Below, in pieces: positions 55,730 through 64,000 of a stretch of 64,000 bases of DNA (the first letter of the stretch is position 1; every line of letters starts with the position of its first letter). Source of the DNA: Pantoea eucalypti (GTDB lineage Bacteria > Pseudomonadota > Gammaproteobacteria > Enterobacterales > Enterobacteriaceae); contig NZ_CP045721.1 in the NCBI RefSeq assembly GCF_009646115.1, positions 62,001 to 126,000 on the forward strand, given 5' to 3'. Below the pieces are notes generated by a model, which made no database searches, had not been told where the DNA came from, and saw nothing but the letters and a program-made list of their open reading frames with translations. Position numbers and translations under genes: made by a program.

Positions 55730-56635
55730 ATGGCAAACCTGAACCTGGATCACCTTACGACTTTCAGGATGGTCATCAGCCGGGGCAGTTTCTCTGGCGC
55801 AGCAGACGCTCTCGGACTCTCACAACCTGCTGTCAGCCTGCAGATAAGACAGCTGGAGCAGACACTCCAGGTCCGCCTGATTGAGCGAACCAGCCGGGGA
55901 ATAAGACCCACTCCAGCGGGGCTGACTTTTTCTGAGCACTGTATAAAAATTGATTCAGTAATCAATACAGCCATTGAGTCAGTGTCTCTGCACTCAGACG
56001 ACATAACCGGCACCGTTACTGTCGGCATGGGGGCAACGGCCTGTATTCATCTTCTGCCTCCCGTACTGCAGCAGCTGCGACAGGCACATCCTCTGCTAAA
56101 AGTAGACGTCCGCACGGGCAATACTTCCGATATTGTCCGGAGCGTGGAGGAGAATCGTATAGATATTGGGCTTGTAACACTTCCAGCTAACGGCAAATGC
56201 CTGAGAGTAAGCCCGCTGGGCACTGATGAGTTTGTTGTGATCATGGAAAAGGATGCACCAGATCAGAGCGTGAAACCGCTGTCTCCCGATGCCCTTTTGT
56301 CACTGCCGCTGATTGTTTTTGAACCTGGGAGCGGGACACGCGCCTTGATCGACGAATGGTTTCATAATGCCGGGCTAACTGTCAGCCCCATGATGGAGCT
56401 TGGCAGTATTGAGGCCATTAAAAAGATGGTACGTTGCGGCCTGGGCTACAGCATCGTTCCCCGTATGTCTGTTGCAAATATTGATGAAAGGCAGGGTCTG
56501 AGTCTTTACTCTGTGACGCCCTCGCTTCATCGAACTCTGGGGACAGTAATGCGAGAGGATCGGATTGTCAGCAGGGGCATGAGTGTCATACTGAAAAGAC
56601 TACAGGCTGGTTTTGCAAAAGATGAAATCAGCTAA
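55730..56635 (+). CDS. LysR-family transcriptional regulator
   Basis: 301 residues; HTH at about 6-65 (LTTFRMVISRGSFSGAADALGLSQPAVSLQIRQLEQTLQ), effector domain from about 90, with GTVTVGMGATACIH. ATG with AAGGAAAACTTTGAC. Divergent from the GNAT gene, about 100 bp between; it is the likely regulator of the GNAT gene. Subgroup resembles CysL/CynR. Full length. Confidence 0.86.
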   Translation: MANLNLDHLTTFRMVISRGSFSGAADALGLSQPAVSLQIRQLEQTLQVRLIERTSRGIRPTPAGLTFSEHCIKIDSVINTAIESVSLHSDDITGTVTVGMGATACIHLLPPVLQQLRQAHPLLKVDVRTGNTSDIVRSVEENRIDIGLVTLPANGKCLRVSPLGTDEFVVIMEKDAPDQSVKPLSPDALLSLPLIVFEPGSGTRALIDEWFHNAGLTVSPMMELGSIEAIKKMVRCGLGYSIVPRMSVANIDERQGLSLYSVTPSLHRTLGTVMREDRIVSRGMSVILKRLQAGFAKDEIS

Positions 56636-57033
56636 GTATTCCCCGATAAAGTTTTCTGGCAGCGGCTGGTTTGCTCCAGACAATATCCCTGCAGCTTAAG
56701 CCACCGGTGGCCTCTTCCGGCACACCGCGGCGGTCAGAATAGATCTCCCGCCACCTTAAGCTCTCCGGCATACCGGGACGTTGGCCTGATTACGCTAACT
56801 GGCAGACAGCTTAACTTCGCCGAACCGCCAGAAGCGGCGTTTCGGGTCTTTTGGCCTGGGTCTGTTAGAAAGTAAGTAGTGACATTCGATATGTAACGAA
56901 GGATGGCGTTTGCATCACGTGCGGGAACAATGTCGGGTAAGGGCGAAATGCAGTCTTTTGCTAATTACTCAGCAACAGAGTTGGTATGCTTTGGCTTTCC
57001 TCTAAATGAAACTCTCACAGCGGGACGGATATC
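56636..57033. other. 400-bp gap, GC-rich, with relics of the short repeat
   Basis: GC-rich and repetitive. The sequence CCAGAAGCGG at 56828-56837 is the reverse complement of CCGCTTCTGG, seen in the motif at 63275. No gene or terminator is convincing. Confidence 0.4.
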
Positions 57034-57330
57034 ATGAAGCAGGTCAGAATCTATACACTCAAAGACAGACAGTCAGCAGAAATTTATTTTCACAGACACT
57101 GGCCCCGACACATGGTCTCTCTTCCGGCCTTTGGTATATATGTCAATCATGTTTATCTGGGGAAAGAATGTCAGGTCATTGCAACAGTGACGTATCAGGA
57201 AGGGGCCGAAATAGAAGCCTTAAATCAGAAATATATGACCAGCAAGGAGTTCATGTCTGACATGGACGGCTTTGATATGTCTTCAATCCTTCGCGTGGAT
57301 GAAATCAGCATTAAAGAATCGCTTTTCTGA
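57034..57330 (+). CDS. Small NIPSNAP/Dabb-like protein
   Basis: 98 residues; the first residues VRIYTLKDRQSAEIYF and the repeat of a beta-alpha-beta unit fit a NIPSNAP/Dabb ferredoxin-like fold. The ATG has a weak GACGGATATC upstream. Not recognised beyond fold. Flanked by repeat-containing gaps. Confidence 0.55.
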   Translation: MKQVRIYTLKDRQSAEIYFHRHWPRHMVSLPAFGIYVNHVYLGKECQVIATVTYQEGAEIEALNQKYMTSKEFMSDMDGFDMSSILRVDEISIKESLF

Positions 57331-57439
57331 CTTCGTAACGTTCTGAACCAGCACGAGTGTTCCGGTCTCAGTCATTTAAATTAATACGCAGCCACCAACC
57401 AGCCCTTAAGGCGTGGCTCAGATACAAAGCATTTTACCG

Positions 57440-57463
57440 GTCCGCTTACGGTATCAAGCGGAC
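57440..57463. repeat. Hairpin GTCCGCTT/AAGCGGAC
   Basis: A perfect 8-bp stem (57440-57447 with 57456-57463) around an 8-nt loop. Related to the AATGTCCGCT palindromes. Confidence 0.5.
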
Positions 57464-57484
57464 TGACGTCAGGCTAAGGTCTGC
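57458..57484 (+). repeat. 27-bp repeat, copy 1
   Basis: GCGGACTGACGTCAGGCT plus AAGGTCTGC, matching the copy at 59545-59571 at 25 of 27 positions. The two copies lie in direct orientation and bracket the DUF6886-like and alpha/beta hydrolase genes. Confidence 0.6.
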
Positions 57485-57539
57485 TATTAACGATGTTCAG
57501 GCATCACCGATGTAAGGGCCTTACCTGTCGGTAACACGT

Positions 57540-58121
57540 TTATACAAAAATCTGGCGACCCGGCCTGGAATGCGTCCAGCCAGGCTTGCCCCAGTCTTGT
57601 GCGTTTCTCAATCTTATCCCACTGGCGTGAAGTGATGTCAGCCATACGCTTTTGAGTGGCGTTAGCCTTTCCATTACCCGAAGCGTTATATTGCGCAATG
57701 CAAGTTCAGTATCAAGGTTGGAAAACGCTTTCAAGTCAGTTGGGATAACATTATTTTGAGATACCCACATACCGACCTCTCCTGTTGGTTCAAAGCCATC
57801 TACTGGCAATTCATATCTGTAAATTTTCCCGCTTTGAAAACGTGATAGCCATGCATGTTCAATACAGGCAATCGCCGTGGCCTGGGAGTCACTGCCCATC
57901 CATTTTTCAATGTCCACTCTGTTTGTGTCAGGTCGTGGCCAGTAAATGATACGTGGGCACTCACGAGGGAAAAGATAAAGTAATTCATGCGCTTCATCCG
58001 TAGCCCATATCAGTGAGCCGTTTAACCACTCCTGCCCGGCAGGTCGATCAACATGAACCCTTAACTGGCGAGGTTTAAATAGAGTAATATCAGAATTATC
58101 ACTGAAATGAAAAAGACGCAT
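57540..58121 (-). CDS. DUF6886-like protein
   Basis: 193 residues beginning MRLFHFSDNSDITLFKPR and followed by SLIWATDEAHELLYLFPRECPRIIYWPRP, as in DUF6886 proteins. The family is of unknown function. ATG follows GGAGTCTTA. The C-terminal 40 residues diverge. No membrane or signal segment. Transcribed alone; it lies between two copies of the 27-bp repeat. Confidence 0.68.
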   Translation of the reverse strand: MRLFHFSDNSDITLFKPRQLRVHVDRPAGQEWLNGSLIWATDEAHELLYLFPRECPRIIYWPRPDTNRVDIEKWMGSDSQATAIACIEHAWLSRFQSGKIYRYELPVDGFEPTGEVGMWVSQNNVIPTDLKAFSNLDTELALRNITLRVMERLTPLKSVWLTSLHASGIRLRNAQDWGKPGWTHSRPGRQIFV

Positions 58122-58492
58122 TAAGACTCCGTTTAAAATGAATCGAGCACGCCAAACTACTAATATTGAATAAATAAAGTTTCGTCTTTATGAATGATTT
58201 CTTAAATTAATTTTTCAGGCAGGCAGATATTGATCATCTTTGAAACTGGATGTGTGAAGCGTCCATTTCTGGCACATAACTGCTGATGCATAATGAGGTT
58301 TGTAATAAAAATGCCCCTCTGTACATAAAGTCACCCTGGATGGGGGCTGGTCAGATGAGAATGAGAAGCACGTCAGGAGATTGTCATGTAAAAATTTCAA
58401 GGAGGCAGGAGAGACGATTATAGTTATCCGAGACGAGGAAAAACATGAGTTAGCCTCATGACGATCAGGCAATTCTGCCCTTTAAAAGATAA
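58122..58492. other. 370-bp gap with a sequence related to one at 63.3 kb
   Basis: From about 58323 to 58369 the sequence ACATAAAGTCAC...GATGAGAA.G.GAAGC resembles that at 63343-63389. No gene is supported. Confidence 0.4.
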
Positions 58493-59407
58493 CTACTCAT
58501 GTTTATAATCCGTCATTGAAGACAGCCGTCTGAAGTGTTCTCTCAGGATATCTGTTAACTCAAAAATACACTCGAGATGTGTGCTGCCCTCAACAATTCG
58601 CCTGGTTAAATGCGGATTGCCGCAGCTCCTGAAAAACTCATCCATTCTGCTTACATCAAACAGTTCGTCATGCTCAGCAAGCATGATTGTTAGTGGAATC
58701 GAAATCGCTTTGAGTTGCCTTGCTGGATTACGAGGGGTAAGGGCATTAGCCATATTAACGCTATAAGTCTGAACGAAGTCCGGCCTCGAATTGAGCACCT
58801 CACAGGGAAATTTAAGCCTTACTCCCGTAGAATGACCACAAAGAAAACCTCCACTCATTGCATTGATTATGAAGCTCCAACGGTTTATCGATGCAAAGGT
58901 AATGGAAGAATCCCGGTTCAGATTCGGGGGTGAAAAAGGGCCTAACGCTGGGGCTAGCAAAATCAGGCTTTCAACTTTCCGCGATAGAGAATATTGCGTA
59001 AAGTAGTTGATCAGCATGCCACCGCCACTGGAATGACCAAGCAAATGAACCCTGGCATCATTAAAAGAAGCGCGAGCATAATCGATGACTTCATCAACAT
59101 CCTGCCAGATTTGCTCAGGGCTTGAAGCATCCCCTCGGATCCCAGTTGAGCGACCGTGCCCACGGAGATCAATGAGATAAACATAGACGGATAGAGCGGA
59201 GCTCAACTGTCTTGCAAGAATGTCGTAACCAGCATCAGAGTTTACACCACCACCGTGATATACGATGAGAACCTCATCCACGATCGTTTTTGGCTCATAT
59301 TCCCTTATATATAATCCATTGAGTTGCCTTTCGATGACTTTAGCAGGAGGAAGTAACTGAGCATTGAGCTGTTCAAAGCGCTCAATAAAACGGGCGAAAT
59401 CAATCAC
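58493..59407 (-). CDS. Alpha/beta hydrolase, monoacylglycerol-lipase-like
   Basis: 304 residues from GTG 59407, which has AAGGA 8 bases upstream; the TTG at 59428 lacks a site. HGGG-like LIVYHGGGVNSDAGYD, nucleophile elbow GHSSGGG, acid in LAEHDELF and His in EGSTHLECI. Similar to lysophospholipases/monoglyceride lipases. The region is AT-rich. The open frame is complete. Between the 27-bp repeats. Confidence 0.82.
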   Translation of the reverse strand: MIDFARFIERFEQLNAQLLPPAKVIERQLNGLYIREYEPKTIVDEVLIVYHGGGVNSDAGYDILARQLSSALSVYVYLIDLRGHGRSTGIRGDASSPEQIWQDVDEVIDYARASFNDARVHLLGHSSGGGMLINYFTQYSLSRKVESLILLAPALGPFSPPNLNRDSSITFASINRWSFIINAMSGGFLCGHSTGVRLKFPCEVLNSRPDFVQTYSVNMANALTPRNPARQLKAISIPLTIMLAEHDELFDVSRMDEFFRSCGNPHLTRRIVEGSTHLECIFELTDILREHFRRLSSMTDYKHE

Positions 59408-59544
59408 GTTTGAATTCCTTATTAACAAGATTCACTGCCTGTGAAGTTCTAACATCAAGCATGCACATTGTACTGTATGTGAGGGAAAGCTTTTATCATA
59501 AGCGTTCTTTGACGCTCCCCTACTGAGCCTCATGGAGCATTTCT

Positions 59545-59571
59545 GCGGACTGACGTCAGGCTGACGTCTGC
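59545..59571 (+). repeat. 27-bp repeat, copy 2
   Basis: GCGGACTGACGTCAGGCT plus GACGTCTGC; 25 of 27 positions match the copy at 57458. Confidence 0.6.
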
Positions 59572-59674
59572 GAGGAGCGAGCATTGTTTATACGTATGCC
59601 TTAGAATCAGAGGCTCGGCTACATTACGTGCATAATTGATATGCTATCGGAACAGGAAAATCACGGAAAAACTC

Positions 59675-60163
59675 ATGGACAACACTTCGCTGGTTACACT
59701 CTTAAAATTTAAACGCTGGATTGATGCTGAAACGCTAAAGGTGATTAAAGGCATCAGTGAATCTGCCTATGCAGAAAAGCGTCATCTGATGCTTAGACTG
59801 ATGAACCATATTTATGTGGTTGATATGATCTTTAGAGCAAATATTTCGGGGCATAAGCATGGCTACACTGCCCTCAACACCCCTGAAACACCCTCAGCAG
59901 ATGAACTTGAAGTTAAAATGAACGACTGTATAAACTGGTATATCCAGCGCGTAAGTTCGATGTCTCCTGCCGATTTAAAAGAAACAATTAAGTTCAGCTT
60001 TGTCGATGGTAGTGAAGGAGAAATGACTGCTGCAGATATGATAAATCACATGCTCTTTCATGGTTCTTACCATCGCGGGGCGGTGGGCTGGTTAATTTCT
60101 GAGTGCAAGGGTACTCCGCCAAAAGATGTGCTGACAGTTTTCCTGAGAGATCATAATCACTGA
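59675..60163 (+). CDS. DinB-family protein
   Basis: 162 residues from ATG 59675. A four-helix DinB fold with metal-binding histidines in RLMNHIYVV, NHMLFHGSYHRGAV. DinB-like enzymes often act as thiol-dependent S-transferases. No thiol partner is nearby. The ATG has a weak site. Full-length for the family. Confidence 0.78.
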   Translation: MDNTSLVTLLKFKRWIDAETLKVIKGISESAYAEKRHLMLRLMNHIYVVDMIFRANISGHKHGYTALNTPETPSADELEVKMNDCINWYIQRVSSMSPADLKETIKFSFVDGSEGEMTAADMINHMLFHGSYHRGAVGWLISECKGTPPKDVLTVFLRDHNH

Positions 60164-60457
60164 CAGATATTTTCTTCAGCTCTTTAACGATCTGGCGATT
60201 TCGATGGCCGCTTTGGCAGGAAGCCAGCCTTAATAACAATAATTTTTGGGTAAAGACGTTAGAAACAATGCTTAGAGTTTTCTCAACATTATGGCGGAAT
60301 TGCCAGCATACAATCTGTTCAACAGCACAGACTTTATACCCACACTGCCTGTGCGAATCGCCGTCCCACAGCAAATGTTGATTATTAGATCGTTGATCTG
60401 GTACTCACATAACGTCTTCGCTGAGACCGGAGATCCAAACTGAGCGGGAAGCGGACA

Positions 60458-61366
60458 TCACCAAATTTTTGTGTTACTTGTGTGCGTATTCATTTCAGCC
60501 AGCAACCAGCGCTCAAAACTGTTTAGAGCTGGCTCACTTATATGCGTGTCCGTGGGTTTTATTAAACAGAATCTTTTGCTCAGGCTATCTGATGCAGGCC
60601 ACGGTGAAACAAGTGTGCCGCAACTTAATTCATTCTCAATATACATACGAGGAACTAATGCGACTCCCTGCCCCGCCATTACGGCCGCGATGGCCATTTC
60701 ATGCAGATCGTACCGCGCCCCCTGCGCCGGGTTATCAAGCTCTATTCCACTCTCCTGCGCATAGCGATGCCATGCATCAGGATTCTGCCGCCGATGAATG
60801 CGCGGAAGTTTATTTAATTGCTGATTGACGTCATCATCAGTTAACAAAGCAGGATGGCAGACAGGCAGCAGATTTTCCTGAAACAGAAATTGCACACGCA
60901 TACCTGCCCACGCGGAATGCTCAAAATGAATCACCGCATCATAACCACTGCCAGGCAAAATAAAAGGATCCGTTCTGGCGGCAATATTTAACGTTATTGC
61001 CGGAAACAATGCGTTGAAGCTGTTCAAACGGGGAATAAGCCAGCGGCTGGCAAAGGTCGGCAGGACGGCGATATCAAGGCTTTGACTGCCTTGTGGCAGG
61101 CCCAATATGTATTGCGTATCTCTTTCAAGGCGCTCAAGGATTTCACGCACGTGATGCGCGTAGCGCGCGCCGACCGGATTAAGTTTTACCCGGCTTCCCA
61201 CACGGTCAAACAGTTTACAGTTCAGCAACGCTTCCAGGCGCGCAATCTGACGGCTAATCGCCCCTTCTGTTAAGGATAACTCTTCTGACGCCCGGGCAAA
61301 GTTTCCGTGTCGCGCTGCAGCATCAAAAGCCTGAAGCGACGCACTACTGGGTATTTTTCTGCGCAT
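60458..61366 (-). CDS. LysR-family regulator, GcvA-like
   Basis: 302 residues; HTH at about 9-65 (SLQAFDAAARHGNFARASEELSLTEGAISRQIARLEALLN) and GcvA-type VGSRVKLNPVGARYA. Effector domain contains IHRRQNPDAWHRYAQE. Divergent from the three-gene operon at 61519 with 150 bp between, and its likely regulator. Confidence 0.86.
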   Translation of the reverse strand: MRRKIPSSASLQAFDAAARHGNFARASEELSLTEGAISRQIARLEALLNCKLFDRVGSRVKLNPVGARYAHHVREILERLERDTQYILGLPQGSQSLDIAVLPTFASRWLIPRLNSFNALFPAITLNIAARTDPFILPGSGYDAVIHFEHSAWAGMRVQFLFQENLLPVCHPALLTDDDVNQQLNKLPRIHRRQNPDAWHRYAQESGIELDNPAQGARYDLHEMAIAAVMAGQGVALVPRMYIENELSCGTLVSPWPASDSLSKRFCLIKPTDTHISEPALNSFERWLLAEMNTHTSNTKIW

Positions 61367-61518
61367 ATAAAAGCTCTTTGCTCTTGCCTTTAGTGACTAA
61401 ATATCACTGACACATGACATATTATCGATTTTAAGCGATTAAACCAGCTTGTAGCATGATGAAAAATCATTGAGCAAACCTGTTTGCTTGCGTTGATAAC
61501 TCATGTGGAGATGGGCTG

Positions 61519-62052
61519 ATGTTCTATACCGTAGAGTGTTCATATAACGATGCTGAAAGCGAGGCTGACTGGAATGCGTTTTACAGCCAACAAAAGTTAC
61601 CCGCATTAATCTCTGTTACTGGCTTTACTACCTCTCAACGTTTTCGTGCTCTCAAATCTGGCTGCCCTGCTTATCTTGCTATTCACACCGTCAATGATGC
61701 GGAGGTGCTCAGCAGTGAGGAGTACCGTTTAAAAGGAGGCGGTAATTTCTCCCGCTGGCAGGCCTTCATTACTGACTGGCATCGTAACCTGTATGCCGGC
61801 GAAGGCCTGATCCCAGGGCTCTCTGCCGATGAGATTCTGCTTATCAGCACTAAGACAATTGACGTCCTGGAGACCGAGCTGGGCTATCACGGACTTGAAA
61901 TGGATGCGGTGGCGCTGGATAAATCACCTTTACATCGCGTTATCTATGCCCTGCCTTATGAAATTGCTTCGCCCTTCATGGATATGCCCGGAGTGTACCT
62001 CTACGAGTCCCTTATTCCGCAATTGCAGAGCACTGAAAAAGGGATGCGATAA
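61519..62052 (+). CDS. Hypothetical protein, first gene of an operon
   Basis: 177 residues. I do not recognise the family, although the pattern of FYTVECSYNDAESEADWNAFYSQQKLPALISVTGF suggests an EthD/Dabb-like ferredoxin fold repeated twice. ATG follows GGAGATGGGCTG. The gene is 4 bp from the tautomerase-like gene, so the products probably act together. No signal peptide. Confidence 0.65.
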   Translation: MFYTVECSYNDAESEADWNAFYSQQKLPALISVTGFTTSQRFRALKSGCPAYLAIHTVNDAEVLSSEEYRLKGGGNFSRWQAFITDWHRNLYAGEGLIPGLSADEILLISTKTIDVLETELGYHGLEMDAVALDKSPLHRVIYALPYEIASPFMDMPGVYLYESLIPQLQSTEKGMR

Positions 62053-62056
62053 CATC

Positions 62057-62383
62057 ATGCCTAATCTGACTTTTTATTTTTCTGAAAACCACGCTGACCG
62101 GTTCAAAAATCTCTGCGATTTTACCGACGCATGCAGCGCCCTCTGCTGTGACATCCTCGGCGCAGACCGCGAAAATGTGCATATCATTTTTATTGTTGTA
62201 AAACCGGGCTGTGGGCAGCCGGTGTACGCCGAGCTCTTTTATCGGCTGACAACATTGAGAACCCCTGAAGTGATGGAGAATTTTATGCGAGAACTGGATG
62301 TTGTCACCCAACACACCTCTGGTCTGACGGCCCGAATACGCTGCTTTGGCTCACAAGCAGAACACCTTTTCGCCCGCAACTGA
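62057..62383 (+). CDS. Tautomerase-like protein
   Basis: 108 residues beginning MPNLTFYFSENHADRF: Pro-1 after the initiator is the catalytic base of the 4-oxalocrotonate tautomerase superfamily, followed by beta-alpha pattern and a VHIIFIVVKPG-like strand. Longer than 4-OT (62), closer to a CHMI-like or two-unit form. Second gene of the operon; the next starts 13 bp on. Its substrate is unknown. Confidence 0.65.
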   Translation: MPNLTFYFSENHADRFKNLCDFTDACSALCCDILGADRENVHIIFIVVKPGCGQPVYAELFYRLTTLRTPEVMENFMRELDVVTQHTSGLTARIRCFGSQAEHLFARN

Positions 62384-62396
62384 CCCCGAGGTCGTG

Positions 62397-63224
62397 ATGA
62401 TCAATCCTTTTCCGTTCCGCCAGGTTGGCGATTTTCAGATAACCGCGCTAAGTGACGGCACGATAAATGCCAGTCTGGAGCTGCTATCAGGTATTGAAAA
62501 CGCTGATGCGGACGCTATTCAGTACCGTGCCGGAATCGATAAACCCGGTGATATCCATATTAACTGTTACCTTATTCGCGGCCGTGGACGGGTGATGCTG
62601 GTTGATGCTGGCCCCGGCGCGCCGGGACACCTTATGGCAAATCTTGCTGCATTGGGCGTCCGCCCTGATGACGTGGATACCGTTTTATTAACGCACTGCC
62701 ATCCGGATCATATTGGAGGCCTGCTCGATGCTGAAAAAGAGCCGGTTTTTAAATGCGCTGAAATTATTCTGCACCCTCTCGAAGCGCAGTACTGGCGGGA
62801 TGATAAAAAACGCGAAATGGCGAATGAGCGCGGGCAGCGTAATTTTTTGCTGGTACGGCAAACCTTAAATGTTTATGCCCCAAACATCCGCTTTTTCAAC
62901 GGTGGGAAAATAGCCGAAGAGATTCTTCCAGTATTTTTACCAGGCCACACGCCTGGGCATACCGGTTTTCGCATCGATTCCGGGAATGAGAGATTATTAA
63001 TATGGGGTGATATTGTCCACTACCCGCATATTCAGTCAGCACAACCGGCTGTTTCAATTTTATTCGACGTCGATCCTGCTCAGGCCGGGGAGACACGTAA
63101 AAAAATAATGGAACAAGCGGTCAGCGAGAAACTGCTCATTGCAGGCATGCATTTAAATCAGGCAGGATTTGCCCGTGTTCACAGGGATGGGAGTACATAC
63201 CGCATCTTCTATTCAGATGAATAA
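62397..63224 (+). CDS. Metallo-beta-lactamase-fold hydrolase
   Basis: 275 residues from ATG 62397, with GAGG 5-8 bases upstream. The intact metal motif is THCHPDHIGG, then HTPGHTGF and GDIVHYPH (late ligands), and a C-terminal GMHL. The family covers lactonases (AttM/AiiA-like) and other esterases. It might hydrolyse a lactone or thioester. The third gene of the operon. Confidence 0.85.
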   Translation: MINPFPFRQVGDFQITALSDGTINASLELLSGIENADADAIQYRAGIDKPGDIHINCYLIRGRGRVMLVDAGPGAPGHLMANLAALGVRPDDVDTVLLTHCHPDHIGGLLDAEKEPVFKCAEIILHPLEAQYWRDDKKREMANERGQRNFLLVRQTLNVYAPNIRFFNGGKIAEEILPVFLPGHTPGHTGFRIDSGNERLLIWGDIVHYPHIQSAQPAVSILFDVDPAQAGETRKKIMEQAVSEKLLIAGMHLNQAGFARVHRDGSTYRIFYSDE

Positions 63225-63274
63225 GCAGATATGCCTGAGGAGCACACCCATGTTTAAGACCGTTCAATATCATC

Positions 63275-63292
63275 AATGTCCGCTTCTGGCAC
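63275..63292 (+). repeat. AATGTCCGCT motif copy
   Basis: AATGTCCGCTTCTGGCAC, the left arm of the palindromic element with no right arm. It is about 50 bp after the MBL-fold gene. Confidence 0.5.
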
Positions 63293-63328
63293 AGGGTAGG
63301 TCGCCCCCAAAAGTTTCTCCAAAATAAA

Positions 63329-63356
63329 AAGTGACCTTATTCACATAAAGTCACTT
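63329..63356. terminator. Hairpin between MBL-fold gene and metal permease gene
   Basis: AAGTGACCTTAT (63329-63340) pairs with ATAAAGTCACTT (63345-63356), one mismatch, 4-nt loop. It lies between convergent genes. A-run on one side and no strong T-run on the other, so bidirectional terminator is tentative. Confidence 0.5.
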
Positions 63357-63434
63357 CAGATAGATTTTAGCCTGATGAGAACGGGAAGCCTGCACTCAAA
63401 TCAGTGCCTTACTCCTTTCTTCGTGGTCAGCATC

Positions 63435-64000
63435 TTACCCAGCCCGGCCGCCTTCGCGAAGTGTAAGACGTGCCAGCTGCCGGGATTTTCGCCCCGCTAC
63501 CACCATCGCCACAACAAACACCAGCGCAAACAACACAACGATCGTTGGCGCTGGGGCGCTGTCGATAAAGAACGAGAGGTAAACCCCACTCAGCGACACC
63601 AACACCGAAACCACGACCGCCACCAGTAACGCATGCGAAAAACGACGGGTGAGAAGCACCGCAATAGCGCCAGGTGCTATCAGCAGAGAAATTGACAGGA
63701 TAATCCCCACCGCTTTCAGCGTCGCCACAATGGTCAATGAAACCATGCAGAGCAGCCCGTAATGCAGCCAGCGCGCCGGTAAGCCAGAGACCTGAGCCTG
63801 CTGCGGGTCGAAGCTGAACAACATGAAGTCACGCCACTTCACCGCAATCACCATTACGATGACCGCTGCGATAACAAATGTCTGAAAAATATCCGCGCCA
63901 GTAATGCCCAGCATGTCCCCAAACAGAATGTGATCGAGATGCACTTCAGGTTTCACGGCGATATACAGGATTAGCCCCACAGCGAACATGCCAGAGAAGA
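63435..64000 (-). CDS. sitD: Metal ABC transporter permease, SitD/YfeD-like, 3' part only
   Basis: The C-terminal 188 or so residues are visible, with five or six hydrophobic segments. The segments GDMLGITGADIFQTF, LKAVGIILSISLLIAPGAIAVLLT and GVYLSFFIDSAPAPTIVVL match the ABC-3 family (ZnuB/SitD/YfeD); the FFIDSAPAPTIVV end is most like the Mn/Fe permease SitD. The start is off the right edge. The partner permease and ATPase genes would be expected upstream, beyond 64000. Confidence 0.78.
   Translation of the reverse strand, partial: FSGMFAVGLILYIAVKPEVHLDHILFGDMLGITGADIFQTFVIAAVIVMVIAVKWRDFMLFSFDPQQAQVSGLPARWLHYGLLCMVSLTIVATLKAVGIILSISLLIAPGAIAVLLTRRFSHALLVAVVVSVLVSLSGVYLSFFIDSAPAPTIVVLFALVFVVAMVVAGRKSRQLARLTLREGGRAG

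Noticed and set aside
1..64000. CRISPR arrays, tRNA or rRNA genes
   Set aside because: No regularly spaced repeats, cloverleaf-like sequence or rRNA-like conserved stretch was seen.

Overview
The window is ordinary enterobacterial DNA, probably Erwiniaceae (a Pantoea or Erwinia relative). This rests on recognisable families (DigH, GabR/GabT/GabP, RluF, PaoABC-like aldehyde oxidoreductase, omptin, YefM, BhsA/DUF1471, SitD-like permease), Enterobacterales-type Shine-Dalgarno spacing and the gene style. The species, and whether this is chromosome or large plasmid, cannot be decided from the sequence. No rRNA, tRNA or CRISPR array was seen.

Layout. 1-12 kb: 5' end of a digH-like lipoprotein gene (-), a GABA module (gabR divergent from gabT-gabP), VOC protein, two LysR genes each divergent from an enzyme gene (a metallo-beta-lactamase-fold protein lacking metal ligands; a PRISE-type SDR), a hypothetical, rluF and a GNAT. 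12-19 kb: an EstA-type GDSL autotransporter, an RpiR regulator, and a TonB-dependent receptor overlapped by a periplasmic binding protein gene, with two Fur-like boxes and RpiR-like inverted repeats in the shared promoter region. 18.8-24.2 kb: a five-gene molybdenum hydroxylase operon (paoABC-like, mocA-like, xdhC-like) without a Tat signal. 24.9-33.5 kb: lipoprotein, omptin protease, MFS pump, DUF1471 protein, and a two-component system divergent from a DUF305 protein and a secreted beta-propeller.

33.6-55.1 kb is an accessory zone full of broken genes: two different IS3-family remnants flanking a dedicated dapC-type aminotransferase, an antitoxin without toxin, the C-terminal half of an aspartate-type aminotransferase, two LysR pseudogenes, and OsmC, EamA and MFS genes cut at one end. 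Intact genes among them are a LysE-type exporter, an alpha/beta hydrolase, azlCD with a MocR regulator, and a six-gene minus-strand redox cluster (ABM-like, AhpD-like, double cupin, FAD amine oxidase, glutathione reductase, Zn-alcohol dehydrogenase) beside a LysR/SDR pair. 55-64 kb: GNAT, LysR, small proteins, DUF6886-like protein, alpha/beta hydrolase, DinB, a LysR divergent from a three-gene operon ending in a metallo-beta-lactamase-fold hydrolase, and the 3' end of a metal ABC permease gene.

The window has at least eight LysR genes or fragments, two MocR regulators and one RpiR regulator, nearly all beside a small metabolic or transport module. A short motif, AATGTCCGCT, sometimes in a hairpin, recurs in the gaps of the second half. 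The least described parts are the redox cluster at 44.9-50.1 kb, the 61.5-63.2 kb operon and the DUF305/beta-propeller/two-component set. Functions here are read from motifs and remembered family similarity; no search was run.
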